64,000 bases of DNA from Dehalococcoidia bacterium (GCA_030615625.1 JAUWYX010000008.1:1-64000); one strand, 5' to 3'. Positions 27,258 to 37,344 are shown, numbered from the stretch's first letter. Numbers and translations are program-made. The notes: generated by a model not told the origin, from the letters alone.

Positions 27258-28937
27258 TCAAATACCTGCCTTCTTTAGAAATTGCTCTATCCTTGACCTT
27301 TCCGCCTCATTGAGCAGGTTACTCCGGTACGCTACCGAGTCAAAGAAGAACTGAACGTGCTGAGGCATCTGCCAGAGCTCCTTTTCTGCATATAGGTAGC
27401 CGTAACGGGTGGAACTGGCTAATTTCTCCTGATTCACTTCATCACTATCATACCCAACATGCTCCACTAACTCAGGGGTAAAGCCATTTTTGCGTGCTAT
27501 TGCGTCGAGGGTACCATGAATTCCCGTACCATGCTGGGCTGCATCTTTACTTCGGTCAGCATATTGTGCAGGTAACCCAAGCTTTTTGGCTGCCTCTCGA
27601 TGAGGATGCTTGCCAACCCTGTCTTCGGCAGAGGTAATCTTGAGGCGTGACGATACACTCATTGCCAGCTTGACCACCTCGATGTCAGCGTAAGGGAACA
27701 CCTTTTCCACACCATGCGCTATAGCAATCCGGTTCTCCCTATCAAAGGTCTCCACATCGGCTCTCTCTAAATCACCCCACATATTCTGCAGAAGACCGTC
27801 ATAGCCATCTTTGGCAATAACTTGAGGATACCAGCTGTAGCCTCCCCATAGCTCATCTGGACCCTGACCGGAGAAGATTACCTTGAGACCATCTTGGCTT
27901 GCCATCTCCACCGCGGCATAGACTCCAATACCGGTTTCAATTTGTACAAAGTCCCTCTCCTCAACAGCAGCAGCTACTCGGGGTATGTATGCCTCAATCT
28001 CATCCTGGCTCAGCCTTCTCACCTTGTGCTTTAGCCCTAGCTCTTGAGCAAAGCACTCGGCATATTCAATATCAGTCGCCCCCTCTACGCCAGCAGTATA
28101 AGTGGTTACCTCAATGCCCCTCATTGCAGACATGTCTGAGACGAGCTTAGCTATCAGGCAACTGTCTACGCCTCCTGAAACGAGCGCTGCCACCCTTTTA
28201 ACCTTGTGTAACCTCTTCTCAACAGCCGCCTTAAGCAGGGCGCAGTAGCTGTCAACAGCCTCAACCAGGTCGTTGATGGTCACTTGAATGTTCATCTTTC
28301 TCAATGGGTAGGCTTCATCAAGAATAATGCCATCTTTGCCAAATGAGGCCACCATTCCTGCTCGTAAGGGTCTTACATTACGCATCCCTATCTCCCACAG
28401 AGCCGTCTTCCTTGAGGAAAAGGCAAAAAGCTTGTTGTTTTCGGCATAGAAGGCTGGCCTGAGGCCGGCAAAATCCCTCATTAGCACTACTTGCCTCTCG
28501 TCACTTGCTGCCAGACAGAATTCGCCATCGAGCATAGGCGACACCTGTTTTAGTGTATCAACTAGGTTGCCTTGATATCTTTCTGCCAGTAAGCAAGCTA
28601 CTATCTCGGCTGTACTTCCGCTAGCTGGTTTCTGCTTCGAGGCGAGGCTCAATCTTAGATTCTCACTATTATAGAGATTCCCCTCATAAAGCACGGACAA
28701 ATTGCCACTGTGATTAAAGCCAGGCCTTTCTGAGCCCTGTTCCCTGGTGGCAAACGAGACCTGCCCCAGAGCCTGTCTTCTTATCGCCTGAGCATCCCTT
28801 TGCCAACTGTGTGACACTCCCATGGAAACAAGCCAGGATTCGTCAGACATATTGCTATCTAGGGTAGTCATCATAGAGTGTATCTGGCTGCTTACGTCTT
28901 CATCATTCCGATTTACAATACCACAAATAGGACACAT
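27258..28937 (-). CDS. Asparagine-synthase-like glutamine amidotransferase
   Basis: A 559-residue class II amidotransferase plus synthetase. The N-terminal Ntn domain is atypical: it begins MCPICGIV instead of MCGI, and YEGNLYN stands where AsnB has xNGEIYN, so glutaminase activity is uncertain. The synthetase half is well kept: the PP-loop LVSGGVDSCLIAKL and FSGQGPDELWGGY, then DRENRIAIAHGVEKVFPYAD. Such enzymes activate a carboxylate with ATP and form an amide. It sits between mpgP (52 bp) and the nucleotidyltransferase gene, in a cluster making mannosylglycerate, so amidation of that acid to mannosylglyceramide is an attractive idea. Ordinary asparagine synthesis is the alternative. AAAGGAG precedes the ATG. 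Confidence 0.85.
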   Translation of the reverse strand: MCPICGIVNRNDEDVSSQIHSMMTTLDSNMSDESWLVSMGVSHSWQRDAQAIRRQALGQVSFATREQGSERPGFNHSGNLSVLYEGNLYNSENLRLSLASKQKPASGSTAEIVACLLAERYQGNLVDTLKQVSPMLDGEFCLAASDERQVVLMRDFAGLRPAFYAENNKLFAFSSRKTALWEIGMRNVRPLRAGMVASFGKDGIILDEAYPLRKMNIQVTINDLVEAVDSYCALLKAAVEKRLHKVKRVAALVSGGVDSCLIAKLVSDMSAMRGIEVTTYTAGVEGATDIEYAECFAQELGLKHKVRRLSQDEIEAYIPRVAAAVEERDFVQIETGIGVYAAVEMASQDGLKVIFSGQGPDELWGGYSWYPQVIAKDGYDGLLQNMWGDLERADVETFDRENRIAIAHGVEKVFPYADIEVVKLAMSVSSRLKITSAEDRVGKHPHREAAKKLGLPAQYADRSKDAAQHGTGIHGTLDAIARKNGFTPELVEHVGYDSDEVNQEKLASSTRYGYLYAEKELWQMPQHVQFFFDSVAYRSNLLNEAERSRIEQFLKKAGI

Positions 28938-29052
28938 ATAAACTCAAACTCCTTTCTGGCTTTAGGGATCAAATCCGGAACATTTATTAAAGTGGTGTGT
29001 TTGCTGACTAGCAGATTTGAAGCGGGGGTTAGCCAAATCATGGTACAGATAC

Positions 29053-30138
29053 TTAGGGTTGAGTTTCATTTGACTCAGCATAGCCATCCGGCCAGACCTG
29101 GGTACCTTTATCCAATATATTTCCTGAAGCAACTGTGACACTATCGCCCAGCACGCAGTTATCGGGAACATGGCTGCCTGGTTCCACATAGCTATGGGAG
29201 CAAACTACGCAATTTCTGAGTATTGCTTTCTCACCCACTCTCGAGTGGTGCCACAGTACCGCTCCTTGCACTACTGCGTCTTTGCCAATTTCACAATGCG
29301 GCCCCAGAACGACGGGCCCTTTTAGCTTGGCACCCTCAGCAATAATACATCCTTCGGCAATCAAAACCGGCCCCTCAATTTGGGCAGTAGGATGGAACTG
29401 ACTCTTTCCTTTAGCTTGAATGCCTCTACCAACCTGCTGTAAAAGCAGGTCATGGTTTGCCTTCAGATATTTCTCCGGCGTACCGATATCAATCCAATAG
29501 GCGTCAGAAGGATAGCTCAAGATAGGCTCACCTATCTCAAGAAGTCTCGGAAAGAGATAATTCTCAAACATAGACGGAGTTGATGCCGGGATATGTGCTA
29601 AGACCTCAGGCTCCAAGATGTAGATACCGGCGTTTATCATGTTAGTGGTGACCTTGTCCCAGGTCGGCTTCTCAACAAAGCGCTGTACCAAGCCACGGGT
29701 ATCAGTCTCCACTACTCCGTATAGAGTAGGATTATCTACCGGTGTCAGTGCTATGCTAACTTTGGGCTTAACTTCCTTGTGGCGTTTCACCATAGCGGTG
29801 AGGTCTATCTCGGTGATAGTGTCCCCGTTTAAAACAAGGAATGGCCCATTCAGGTATGATTCAGCATTCTTCACTGCTCCGGCTGTGCCCAGAGGCGACT
29901 CCTCCACCAGATAGGTGAGCCGAACTCCGAGTTGAGTACCATCACCTAAGCAGCTTTGGATTGGGTCAGGGAGATAACACATGGCAAGAATAGCATCGGT
30001 AACTCCGTGCTCTTTCAAATAGCCCAGCAGATGCTCCAAGAAAGGTCGGTTCAGGATAGGCACAATCGCCTTGGGGGTATTGCAGGTCAGTGGGAGTAGC
30101 CTCGTCCCTTTCCCACCGACAAGAATGACCGCTTTCAT
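29053..30138 (-). CDS. Sugar-1-phosphate nucleotidyltransferase, probable GDP-mannose pyrophosphorylase
   Basis: 361 residues. The N-terminal nucleotidyltransferase domain shows the signature VILVGGKGTRLLPLTCNTPKAIVPI, LVLNGDT and FVEKPTWDKV. The C-terminal third is a left-handed beta-helix of hexapeptide repeats (AEGCIIAEGAKLKGPVVLGP onward). It resembles ManC/GlmU-type enzymes; in this cluster it would make GDP-mannose, the donor used by MpgS. Its start overlaps the mpgS stop by 4 bp (ATGA). The nucleotide specificity is inferred from context. Confidence 0.88.
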   Translation of the reverse strand: MKAVILVGGKGTRLLPLTCNTPKAIVPILNRPFLEHLLGYLKEHGVTDAILAMCYLPDPIQSCLGDGTQLGVRLTYLVEESPLGTAGAVKNAESYLNGPFLVLNGDTITEIDLTAMVKRHKEVKPKVSIALTPVDNPTLYGVVETDTRGLVQRFVEKPTWDKVTTNMINAGIYILEPEVLAHIPASTPSMFENYLFPRLLEIGEPILSYPSDAYWIDIGTPEKYLKANHDLLLQQVGRGIQAKGKSQFHPTAQIEGPVLIAEGCIIAEGAKLKGPVVLGPHCEIGKDAVVQGAVLWHHSRVGEKAILRNCVVCSHSYVEPGSHVPDNCVLGDSVTVASGNILDKGTQVWPDGYAESNETQP

Positions 30139-31334
30139 TCCTCTTCCTCTAATGCTGAATACGATTTCATGTGTTCCGCCATAACTTCGGTGAACTTCTT
30201 CAGGTTTATAGCCCTTAGGGGAGTAATAAGGCGTGGTTTTGGTGGTTCTTCATCCGGCTGGATGGCATTCTGCTGTAAAAGCTCGTTGATAATTAACTGC
30301 TTGGTCTCCTCTTCACAAAGTGGAGAGTGATAGATGCATCCCAGACCTGGCAATAGCATTTCCACCAGGAGATGCTGCCCACCCTTTTCTTCATGGAGGT
30401 GGGGATTCCTTGTCTCGGTCTGGAATATCTCAACGCCATGTTTGGCAGCGGTAGGGTGTGTCATGGGTAAGACACCACCAAACCCTTCGAAGATAGATAT
30501 GAGTTCCTGAGGTTCCACAGCGTAGCCTGAGGCATAAGTGAGTATTTCCGCCAGTCTCAAGCTCATAGCATGCTCCCCGGCATTGCCTGTCTTGATAATC
30601 TCAGTTTCAAATTCGGTTTTATTTGAGATCAGAGAGTTCATGCACTTGTTAGTTATCTCTGATACTCGGCCCCATCTCTTAAAAAACATACCTGCCGAAA
30701 TTTTAGGCTTGTAGCGCCACAAAACCCTGACCATGCTATAAGGGGATTTAGCCATGCTGAAGCCGGTAGCGTAGCATCTGGCATACTCCCATACAGCACC
30801 GGGAAAATAATTATCAGCATCGATAAAGCCAACAAAATCTTTCTTGGCAACCATAGCGATAAAAATTGCAGCTACCATGCCTTCAGCCTTGCCATTCCTT
30901 ATCAACTCATCCTCTCCCAAAATGTCAGTGTAGCCAGCCTCAGCGAGAGCCAGGGCTAGTATGGGGTCTTTCTGGTGAATAATCAGAGCCTCATGGCGAG
31001 TAAGGTGACAGAACTGGTTCAGTGCGTCTTTCTCCATCCTGAACCGGTCAACCCGCCTTCTCTGGCTGTTAGAGACTACGATTATCAGGCACTCATGAGG
31101 AACTCCACTGACAACACCTTCGAAAAGCTTGAGCTTCTCGTCCTTAGTAGGGATGACAATAGCCATTTTCTCTTCGAAGTCCTTGATAACATCCTCCTCA
31201 ATTTTTTGCACGGCGATATTCTCTTGCGGGGGAAGTTCTTTGGCTCTGCCAGAGTCCAGTTCCAATACCTGCTGCACATCGTTAATCCGAACTGAGCCAA
31301 AACGCTCAGTGTATTGGGGGCTTTCTATTCTCAT
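30135..31334 (-). CDS. mpgS: Mannosyl-3-phosphoglycerate synthase
   Basis: 399 residues from ATG 31334, chosen because GAAGGGAAGGAAA lies directly upstream and the family begins MRIE. The protein is a GT55 glycosyltransferase: the opening RFGSVRINDVQQVLELDSG, IVIPTKDEKLKLFEGVVSGVPH, the metal-binding GFIDADNYFPGAVWEY, and KTGNAGEHAMSLRLAEIL. It joins mannose from GDP-mannose to 3-phosphoglycerate. It is the first gene of the cluster. No clear promoter was found upstream. Confidence 0.95.
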   Translation of the reverse strand: MRIESPQYTERFGSVRINDVQQVLELDSGRAKELPPQENIAVQKIEEDVIKDFEEKMAIVIPTKDEKLKLFEGVVSGVPHECLIIVVSNSQRRRVDRFRMEKDALNQFCHLTRHEALIIHQKDPILALALAEAGYTDILGEDELIRNGKAEGMVAAIFIAMVAKKDFVGFIDADNYFPGAVWEYARCYATGFSMAKSPYSMVRVLWRYKPKISAGMFFKRWGRVSEITNKCMNSLISNKTEFETEIIKTGNAGEHAMSLRLAEILTYASGYAVEPQELISIFEGFGGVLPMTHPTAAKHGVEIFQTETRNPHLHEEKGGQHLLVEMLLPGLGCIYHSPLCEEETKQLIINELLQQNAIQPDEEPPKPRLITPLRAINLKKFTEVMAEHMKSYSALEEEE

Positions 31335-31925
31335 TTTCCTTCCCTTCTGTCTTGAGGCATGAACCAAAGTGCTCTTTCAAGCCTTTGTCCACGTTGTGAC
31401 CGGGCCTTGGCTGCGTACCTATTTAAGTTCCGGTTAAGAAGATGTTAGCAGTCTACCACTTTGGACTAGTAGGGTCAAAAAAACAATCGTTTAGTCAAGG
31501 TAGCAAAGTTGCGCGCAGCTTAATATTCTCAAGTACAGATTTTGCGAGGTCTATCCCCTCTGTATGACTTAATTCCGAATCCCCTTGGCGTCTGTCAGCT
31601 CTATCGAACTTGAAATTCGCTCAGCTGGCTAGGGGAGACAACATTCTAGCTAGATTTTCAAGCACAATAAAAACCTCTTTTGTTCGATGAGCGGTAGACC
31701 AAGCATTCATATCCCTTTGACTGTAAAGAGACCATGGTGACCCTAAGAAGTATCTCTTTTCCTTACCAAACCAGTTGTTGCCTGACAGGCAAGTATGGTA
31801 AAATCAGTCAAGCAAGTGGCAGGAGGTCAAAAAAGCGGTCATCTGACTGTTGCGGAAAAGAGGCGGTTTTCTCCCGCTTTTCAGGTTCAAAAAGGGCAGA
31901 AAATGGGGCTCAGGGACAGCTCCTT
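31335..31925. other. Gene-free stretch upstream of mpgS
   Basis: About 590 bp between the mpgS start and the distal tRNA-Gly repeat. I see no gene, no integrase remnant and no convincing promoter. A TAAAAT at 31798-31803 in a context like that of the tRNA-Gly promoter is the only resemblance noted. Short open frames here run through the tRNA sequences and are not real genes. Confidence 0.5.
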
Positions 31926-31970
31926 CTTCCAAGCAGGGTGTCGCGGGTTCGAGTCCCGTCTCCCGCTCCA
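31926..31970 (+). repeat. Attachment-site-like direct repeat, distal copy (tRNA-Gly 3' half)
   Basis: 45 bp identical to the 3' end of tRNA-Gly at 26237-26281, with no 5' half of a tRNA in front of it. It marks the right end of the 5.7-kb mannosylglycerate island. Confidence 0.85.
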
Positions 31971-31984
31971 CACAAAATTGGTTG

Positions 31985-32009
31985 CCATGAAAAGTGAAAC
32001 TTTTCATGG
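31985..32009. other. Perfect 11-bp hairpin beside the distal repeat
   Basis: CCATGAAAAGT-GAA-ACTTTTCATGG, 14 bases after the 45-bp repeat and 10 bases before tRNA-Met. It could be a terminator, a recombination arm site or a tRNA leader structure. Confidence 0.45.
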
Positions 32010-32019
32010 GTGGAAGAGT

Positions 32020-32091
32020 GGGCTCGTAGCTCAGAGGCAGAGCGGCCGGCTCATAACCGGTTGGTCGCAGGTTCGAATCCTGCCGAGCCCA
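32020..32091 (+). tRNA. tRNA-Met (CAT), elongator type or tRNA-Ile2
   Basis: A 72-nt tRNA: GGGCTCG/CGAGCCC acceptor stem, anticodon loop CTCATAA (CAT), T-loop GGTTCGAATCC, discriminator A, no encoded CCA. The G1-C72 pair and a GCCGG anticodon stem exclude the initiator. Elongator Met and lysidine-modified Ile2 cannot be told apart by eye. Confidence 0.93.
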
Positions 32092-32266
32092 TTTTGCAGC
32101 AAACCAAATGAGAAGACGGTGCAGCTCACAAAGGTTGCTCAATAGCCTTTTCTTTCTTATATCTCCCATCAATTCAGGGTGTCCTGTGTGGGATAGGCTG
32201 ATTTTAAGTTAATTCTGTCGATGCCAAAGTCTATTATCAATCGGTGGTGGTAATAGTAAGAAAATA

Positions 32267-32294
32267 TTGACAATAATCAGGGGCAGTGTATAAT
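32267..32294 (+). promoter_or_regulatory. Promoter of the fatty-acid synthesis operon
   Basis: TTGACA (32267-32272), 16-bp spacer and a perfect TATAAT (32289-32294). Just downstream, TATACCGATGTATCGAGA contains the palindrome CGATGTATCG, related to elements at 37374-37390 and 37552-37570. The start codon of the first gene is at 32335. Confidence 0.75.
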
Positions 32295-32334
32295 GTAATA
32301 TACATAGTATACCGATGTATCGAGAACTGGTCAC

Positions 32335-32730
32335 ATGCCCGACAAAACTATAAGCTATGAAGAACTAATACCTGGCTACGAATTCCCTCCTGTCACCTAT
32401 GAACTGAGTGCCTCCCTCGTGTCCAAATATCTAAAAGCTGTGGATAGCGCAGGTGATGAATTTGTTCCCCCCTTGGCCATTACAGCCCTTGCCATAGCTA
32501 CTATGGCAGGGTCTATTCCCCTGCCACCTGGCACTGTCGCTATACATGCTTCACAAGAGTTAGAGTTTTTCAAACTGGTGCCCATTGGCGCCACTATAGA
32601 GTGCCACACAGGAGTGGCACAAAAGATAGCTCGAGGCAAAATGAGTATGTTGATTTTGGAACTAGAGGTTTTTGACCAGGGCAAAGAGAAGGTGCAATCT
32701 GGAAAGGCAACTATAGCATTGCTCACCTAG
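32335..32730 (+). CDS. MaoC-type dehydratase, N-terminal-domain subunit (HadA-like)
   Basis: 131 residues with a hot-dog fold pattern: a YEELIPGYEFPPVTYELSA start, a VDSAGDEFVPPLAITALAIA segment in place of the catalytic motif, and the beta strands VAIHASQELEFFKLV. It resembles the non-catalytic half of two-component (3R)-hydroxyacyl dehydratases. It is followed 7 bp later by a catalytic MaoC partner. Together they probably dehydrate 3-hydroxyacyl-ACP in fatty-acid elongation, taking the place of FabZ, which is absent from this operon. Confidence 0.75.
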   Translation: MPDKTISYEELIPGYEFPPVTYELSASLVSKYLKAVDSAGDEFVPPLAITALAIATMAGSIPLPPGTVAIHASQELEFFKLVPIGATIECHTGVAQKIARGKMSMLILELEVFDQGKEKVQSGKATIALLT

Positions 32731-32737
32731 GAAACAA

Positions 32738-33160
32738 ATGCTTACAGAAATTCAAGAAGGGAAGGCTCTTAATCCGGTGGTAAAACATATCACCCAGGAG
32801 AAAATTAATCTTTATGCTGAGGCATCGGGTGATTTTAATCCCATCCATGTAGACGAGTCTTTTGCCGCTAAGACTCCTTTTGGTGGAACTATTGCTCATG
32901 GTATGCTTAACTTGGCTTATGTATCAGAGATGATGACTTTGGCTTTTGGCCGAAGCTGGCTGTCTGGGGGTAAGCTTCGAGCAAGGTTTAAAGAGTCGGC
33001 ACGTCCTGGAGATACTCTGACTATCAACGGTAAAATTGATTGCGTTGAACAAAAAGATGGTATATCATATGCAAATTGCAGTTTTGAGTGTCGTAATCAA
33101 AAGGGCGAAATGATAGTCGCGGGGGAGGCAATAGTCAAGGTCTCAAGTGATAAGAAATAA
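32738..33160 (+). CDS. MaoC-type (3R)-hydroxyacyl dehydratase, catalytic subunit (HadB-like)
   Basis: 140 residues. The hydratase-2 motif is intact: ASGDFNPIHVDESFAAKTPF with the catalytic Asp and His, followed by GGTIAHGML. The C-terminal strands (ARFKESARPGDTLTINGKI) are typical. It forms the active half with the preceding gene and would remove water from (3R)-hydroxyacyl-ACP. It ends 4 bp before plsX. Confidence 0.85.
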   Translation: MLTEIQEGKALNPVVKHITQEKINLYAEASGDFNPIHVDESFAAKTPFGGTIAHGMLNLAYVSEMMTLAFGRSWLSGGKLRARFKESARPGDTLTINGKIDCVEQKDGISYANCSFECRNQKGEMIVAGEAIVKVSSDKK

Positions 33161-33164
33161 GAAT

Positions 33165-34192
33165 ATGGCTCAAAATGACAGAGTAAAGGTGGCAGTGGAT
33201 GCCATGGGTGGTGATTATGCTCCTGATGAAATAGTTAAGGGGGCGGTGCTTGCAGCTCAGAAAGACGATGTAGAAATCTTCTTGGTTGGCTCCACAAACA
33301 TTCTAGAAAAGGAATTAGCCAAGTACAAATTCGCCAACGGTTCATCCATCCATGTTGTCGAAGCCAGCGAAGTTATCAAGGAAGATGAGCCGCCTATTGA
33401 CGTAGTTCGTCGCAAGCCTAATTGCTCTGTCGTCGTGGCGGCAAAGATGGTGAAATCAGGCGAAGCAGATGCATTAGTTAGTGCTGGATCTAGTGCAGCA
33501 GCTGCAATAAGCGCCATTCAATTTATGGGCATGGTGGATGGTGTGTATCGTCCGGCAATTGTTGGCTCTCTGGGGAGCTTTGCACCGAATACTGTGATGG
33601 TAGACCTCGGAGCTAATGTAGATTGCAAGCCGCATCAATTTCTAACTTTTGCCATCGCTGGCTCGGTCTACGCTAAGAAGTTCCTTAACATCACTGACCC
33701 TAAGATAGCTTTGCTAAGCACTGGAAGTGAGGAAAATAAAGGGAGTGAAGCAGTGCGTGAAGCTTATTCCCTTCTTAAAAATAGCGGGTTGAACTTTATT
33801 GGCAATATAGAAGGAAATGATGTCTTAAGCGGCAAGGCCAATGTCATTGTTTGTGACGGCTTTGTGGGTAATGTTCTTTTAAAGTTTTATGAAAGCATCG
33901 GGGGTTATGCCAAGGATTGGACAGAGCGAAAGCTGAAGAAATACCCACCTCTGGGTGCCTTAGTTAAACTATTGTTTAATGGATTGTTCCCGACAACCAA
34001 AATATCCAGTGAAACTGAGAAGCGAGGTGGTGGTATTTTGTGGGGTGTTGATGGGGTTGTCAGGATAGCGCATGGAGCTAGCCGAGCCCCCAATATAGCT
34101 AATGCTATAGAAAGCGCCAAGGAAGCGGTAAAAGCCGGGGTTATTGAAAGCTTGAAGTCGGAATTAACAAAATTTAACCAGGGAGGTAAATT

Positions 34193-34196
<4 letters not shown>
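33165..34196 (+). CDS. plsX: Phosphate acyltransferase PlsX
   Basis: 343 residues from ATG 33165; a TTG-type start at 33147 inside the previous gene is rejected. Signature regions: VAVDAMGGDYAPDEIVKGAV, SVVVAAKMVKSGEADALVSAG, LLSTGSEENKGSEAV, and the EGNDVLSGKANVIVCDGFVGNV block. It converts acyl-ACP to acyl-phosphate for phospholipid synthesis by PlsY. Its stop overlaps the acpP start (ATGA). This plsX-acpP-fab order is common in bacteria. Confidence 0.97.
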
Positions 34197-35208
<1,012 letters not shown>

Positions 35209-35213
35209 GAATA

Positions 35214-36497
35214 ATGAACACGGCTAAAGTTTCTACAAACTCGGTAAATTCCTGGGGCACGATAAATATACCTAGGGTTGTAGTTACCGGTATGGCTACC
35301 ATTAATCCCTTGGGCTTAAGTGTAAAAGAGTTCTGGGAAGGATTAGTCGCAGGAAAGTCAGCCATCGGTCCTATTACCCACTTCGATGCCAGTAACTTTC
35401 GGGTGAAAGTGGACGCTGAGGTGCACGGCTTTGACCCCACAAAATATATGGACTTGAAGGTAGTTGACCGGACTTCAAGGACCATTCAGTTTGCTATTGC
35501 TGCTGTCAAGGAAGTAATACAATCAGCCAGCCTAAATATGACTCAGGAAATTCCTGAGCGGGTAGGTGTTAGCATTTCTACTATGACAGAACAAGGCTAT
35601 GTTGTTTGGGGATGGGAGCAATACCAAAAAACGGGTCCTAGAAGAGGAGCCGACCCGCTCTTCATCACCAAGTCAACTGCCAGCGCAGCATCCATGCAGG
35701 TGGGAATGATGCTGGGGGCCAGGGGCCCTAACAGCAGTGTAAATAGCCTTTGTGCCAGTGGCGCTGACGCCATAGGCACAGCGACTAATTTCATTCGCTT
35801 AGGGTATGCTGATGTGATGGTAGCCGGGGGTTCTGACGCCAGCCTGGAGCCAGTTGGCATGGCTGGAATAGATATTTTGGGAGCCCTTTCTCATGAATCT
35901 GACCCGTCCAAGGCTTGTCGTCCATTCGATCTCAACCGGAATGGTTTTGTCTATAGTGAGGGCGCCGGATTAGTTGTTTTGGAAAGCTATGAACATGCCA
36001 AGAGGCGGGGTGCACCTATCTTGGCTGAAGTTGCCGGTGCAGGCTGGTCTTTTGATGCTCACGATGCGACTGCTCCGGCTCCTGAGGCTGAGGCTTATGC
36101 CATGCGTACAGCCTTGCAAAATGCCAAGGTGAAGATTGAGGAGGTTGATTATATCAATGCTCACGGCACCAGCACCAAGCTGAATGATGCTTGTGAAACC
36201 AAAGCTATTAAGATGGTGCTTGGCGAGCACGCTTACAAAATCCCTATAAGCTCTACTAAGTCCATGATTGGGCATGGTATTACTGCTGCCGGCGCTATTG
36301 AAACCATCGCCGCTATATTGATTATGAACAAGGGGATTATCCATCCAACCATAAATTATGAGACCCCTGACCCGGACTGTGATCTGGATTATGTCCCCAA
36401 TATAGCTCGCCCAACTCAAGTGAATGTATGTCTGAAGAATAGTTTTGGTTTAGGTGGTGAAAACTGCTCCCTGGCACTTAAGCGCGTTAATGGGTGA
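35214..36497 (+). CDS. fabF: 3-oxoacyl-[ACP] synthase II
   Basis: 427 residues. The catalytic triad is intact: Cys in NSLCASGADA, His in NAHGTSTKLND and His in KSMIGHGITAAGA. The opening VVVTGMATINPLGLSVKEFW is standard after a roughly 20-residue leader. It condenses malonyl-ACP with acyl-ACP. It lies 5 bp after fabL in the same operon. FabH and FabD genes are not in the window. Confidence 0.96.
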   Translation: MNTAKVSTNSVNSWGTINIPRVVVTGMATINPLGLSVKEFWEGLVAGKSAIGPITHFDASNFRVKVDAEVHGFDPTKYMDLKVVDRTSRTIQFAIAAVKEVIQSASLNMTQEIPERVGVSISTMTEQGYVVWGWEQYQKTGPRRGADPLFITKSTASAASMQVGMMLGARGPNSSVNSLCASGADAIGTATNFIRLGYADVMVAGGSDASLEPVGMAGIDILGALSHESDPSKACRPFDLNRNGFVYSEGAGLVVLESYEHAKRRGAPILAEVAGAGWSFDAHDATAPAPEAEAYAMRTALQNAKVKIEEVDYINAHGTSTKLNDACETKAIKMVLGEHAYKIPISSTKSMIGHGITAAGAIETIAAILIMNKGIIHPTINYETPDPDCDLDYVPNIARPTQVNVCLKNSFGLGGENCSLALKRVNG

Positions 36498-36506
36498 GGA
36501 CAAGTC

Positions 36507-37262
36507 ATGGAATTAGAGGGAAAAGTATCCCTAGTAACTGGTGCCTCTCGGGGCATGGGTAAAGCCATTGCCTTGAAGCTTGCCAGCCTTGGTTCCAAAG
36601 TGGCAGTTAATTATGTGGCAATTGAAGCCAGTAATGAGGTTGATGCTGATAATTTAGTGGAGAGCATAATCCGTCTAGGCAGGGAAGCTATGTCGGTTGA
36701 AGCTGATATTCGGGATAGTGAAGCAGTGCAAGCCATGATAGAGCAGGTGGCTGATAAGTGGAGCAAGATTGATATTCTGGTGAACAATGCCGGAATAAAT
36801 GGAGATACCCTTTTGTTAAGAATGTCTGATGATGCCTGGGACGATGTAATGAACACCAATTTGCGTGGAGCCTACCTGTGCACCAAGTTTGCCCTAAGGT
36901 CTATGATGAGGCAGCAGTGGGGACGCATTATTAACATATCTTCGGTGACCGGAATAGTAGGGAATACAGGGCAAAGCAACTATGCTGCTTCCAAAGGAGG
37001 GCTTATTGCTTTCACCAAAAGCGTAGCTCGAGAGATGGGTTCTCGTAATATAACTGTCAATGCCGTGGCCCCAGGCTTCATTATTACTGGGATGACAGAT
37101 AAGCTGCCTTCGGAAAGAAAGGAGGCCATACTGGCAATGATTCCATTGCAACGCTTTGGCCAACCTGAGGATGTGGCTGAACTGGTAGCTTTTTTAGCCA
37201 GTGAAAGAGCTGGCTATATCACGGGACAAGCCATCACTATAGATGGCGGAGCATTTCCTTAA
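36507..37262 (+). CDS. fabG: 3-oxoacyl-[ACP] reductase
   Basis: A 251-residue short-chain dehydrogenase with the TGASRGMGKAIALKLA nucleotide-binding motif, the NNAGINGDTLLLRMSDDAW segment characteristic of FabG, catalytic Ser (NISSVTG), Tyr and Lys (YAASKGG), and the PGFIITGMTDKLP and GQAITIDGG C-terminal parts. It reduces 3-oxoacyl-ACP with NADPH. Last gene of the operon. Confidence 0.95.
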   Translation: MELEGKVSLVTGASRGMGKAIALKLASLGSKVAVNYVAIEASNEVDADNLVESIIRLGREAMSVEADIRDSEAVQAMIEQVADKWSKIDILVNNAGINGDTLLLRMSDDAWDDVMNTNLRGAYLCTKFALRSMMRQQWGRIINISSVTGIVGNTGQSNYAASKGGLIAFTKSVAREMGSRNITVNAVAPGFIITGMTDKLPSERKEAILAMIPLQRFGQPEDVAELVAFLASERAGYITGQAITIDGGAFP

Positions 37263-37344
37263 ATCAGTCGCTATTGAAAGATGATAATCTAATGCTGCTA
37301 TGGTTTTGTGGGATATCTAACTATATGCCAATATCAAAAGGGTA

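Noticed and set aside
26282-31925. Integrase or excisionase gene within the tRNA-Gly-bounded island
   Set aside because: I examined the coding regions and gaps and saw no recombinase; the island, if real, has lost it.
31734-32172. Open frames with VSRVRVPSPAP and GLVAQRQSGRLITGWSQVRILPSP-like sequence
   Set aside because: These are well-known translations of tRNA sequence; they overlap the tRNA-Gly fragment and tRNA-Met.
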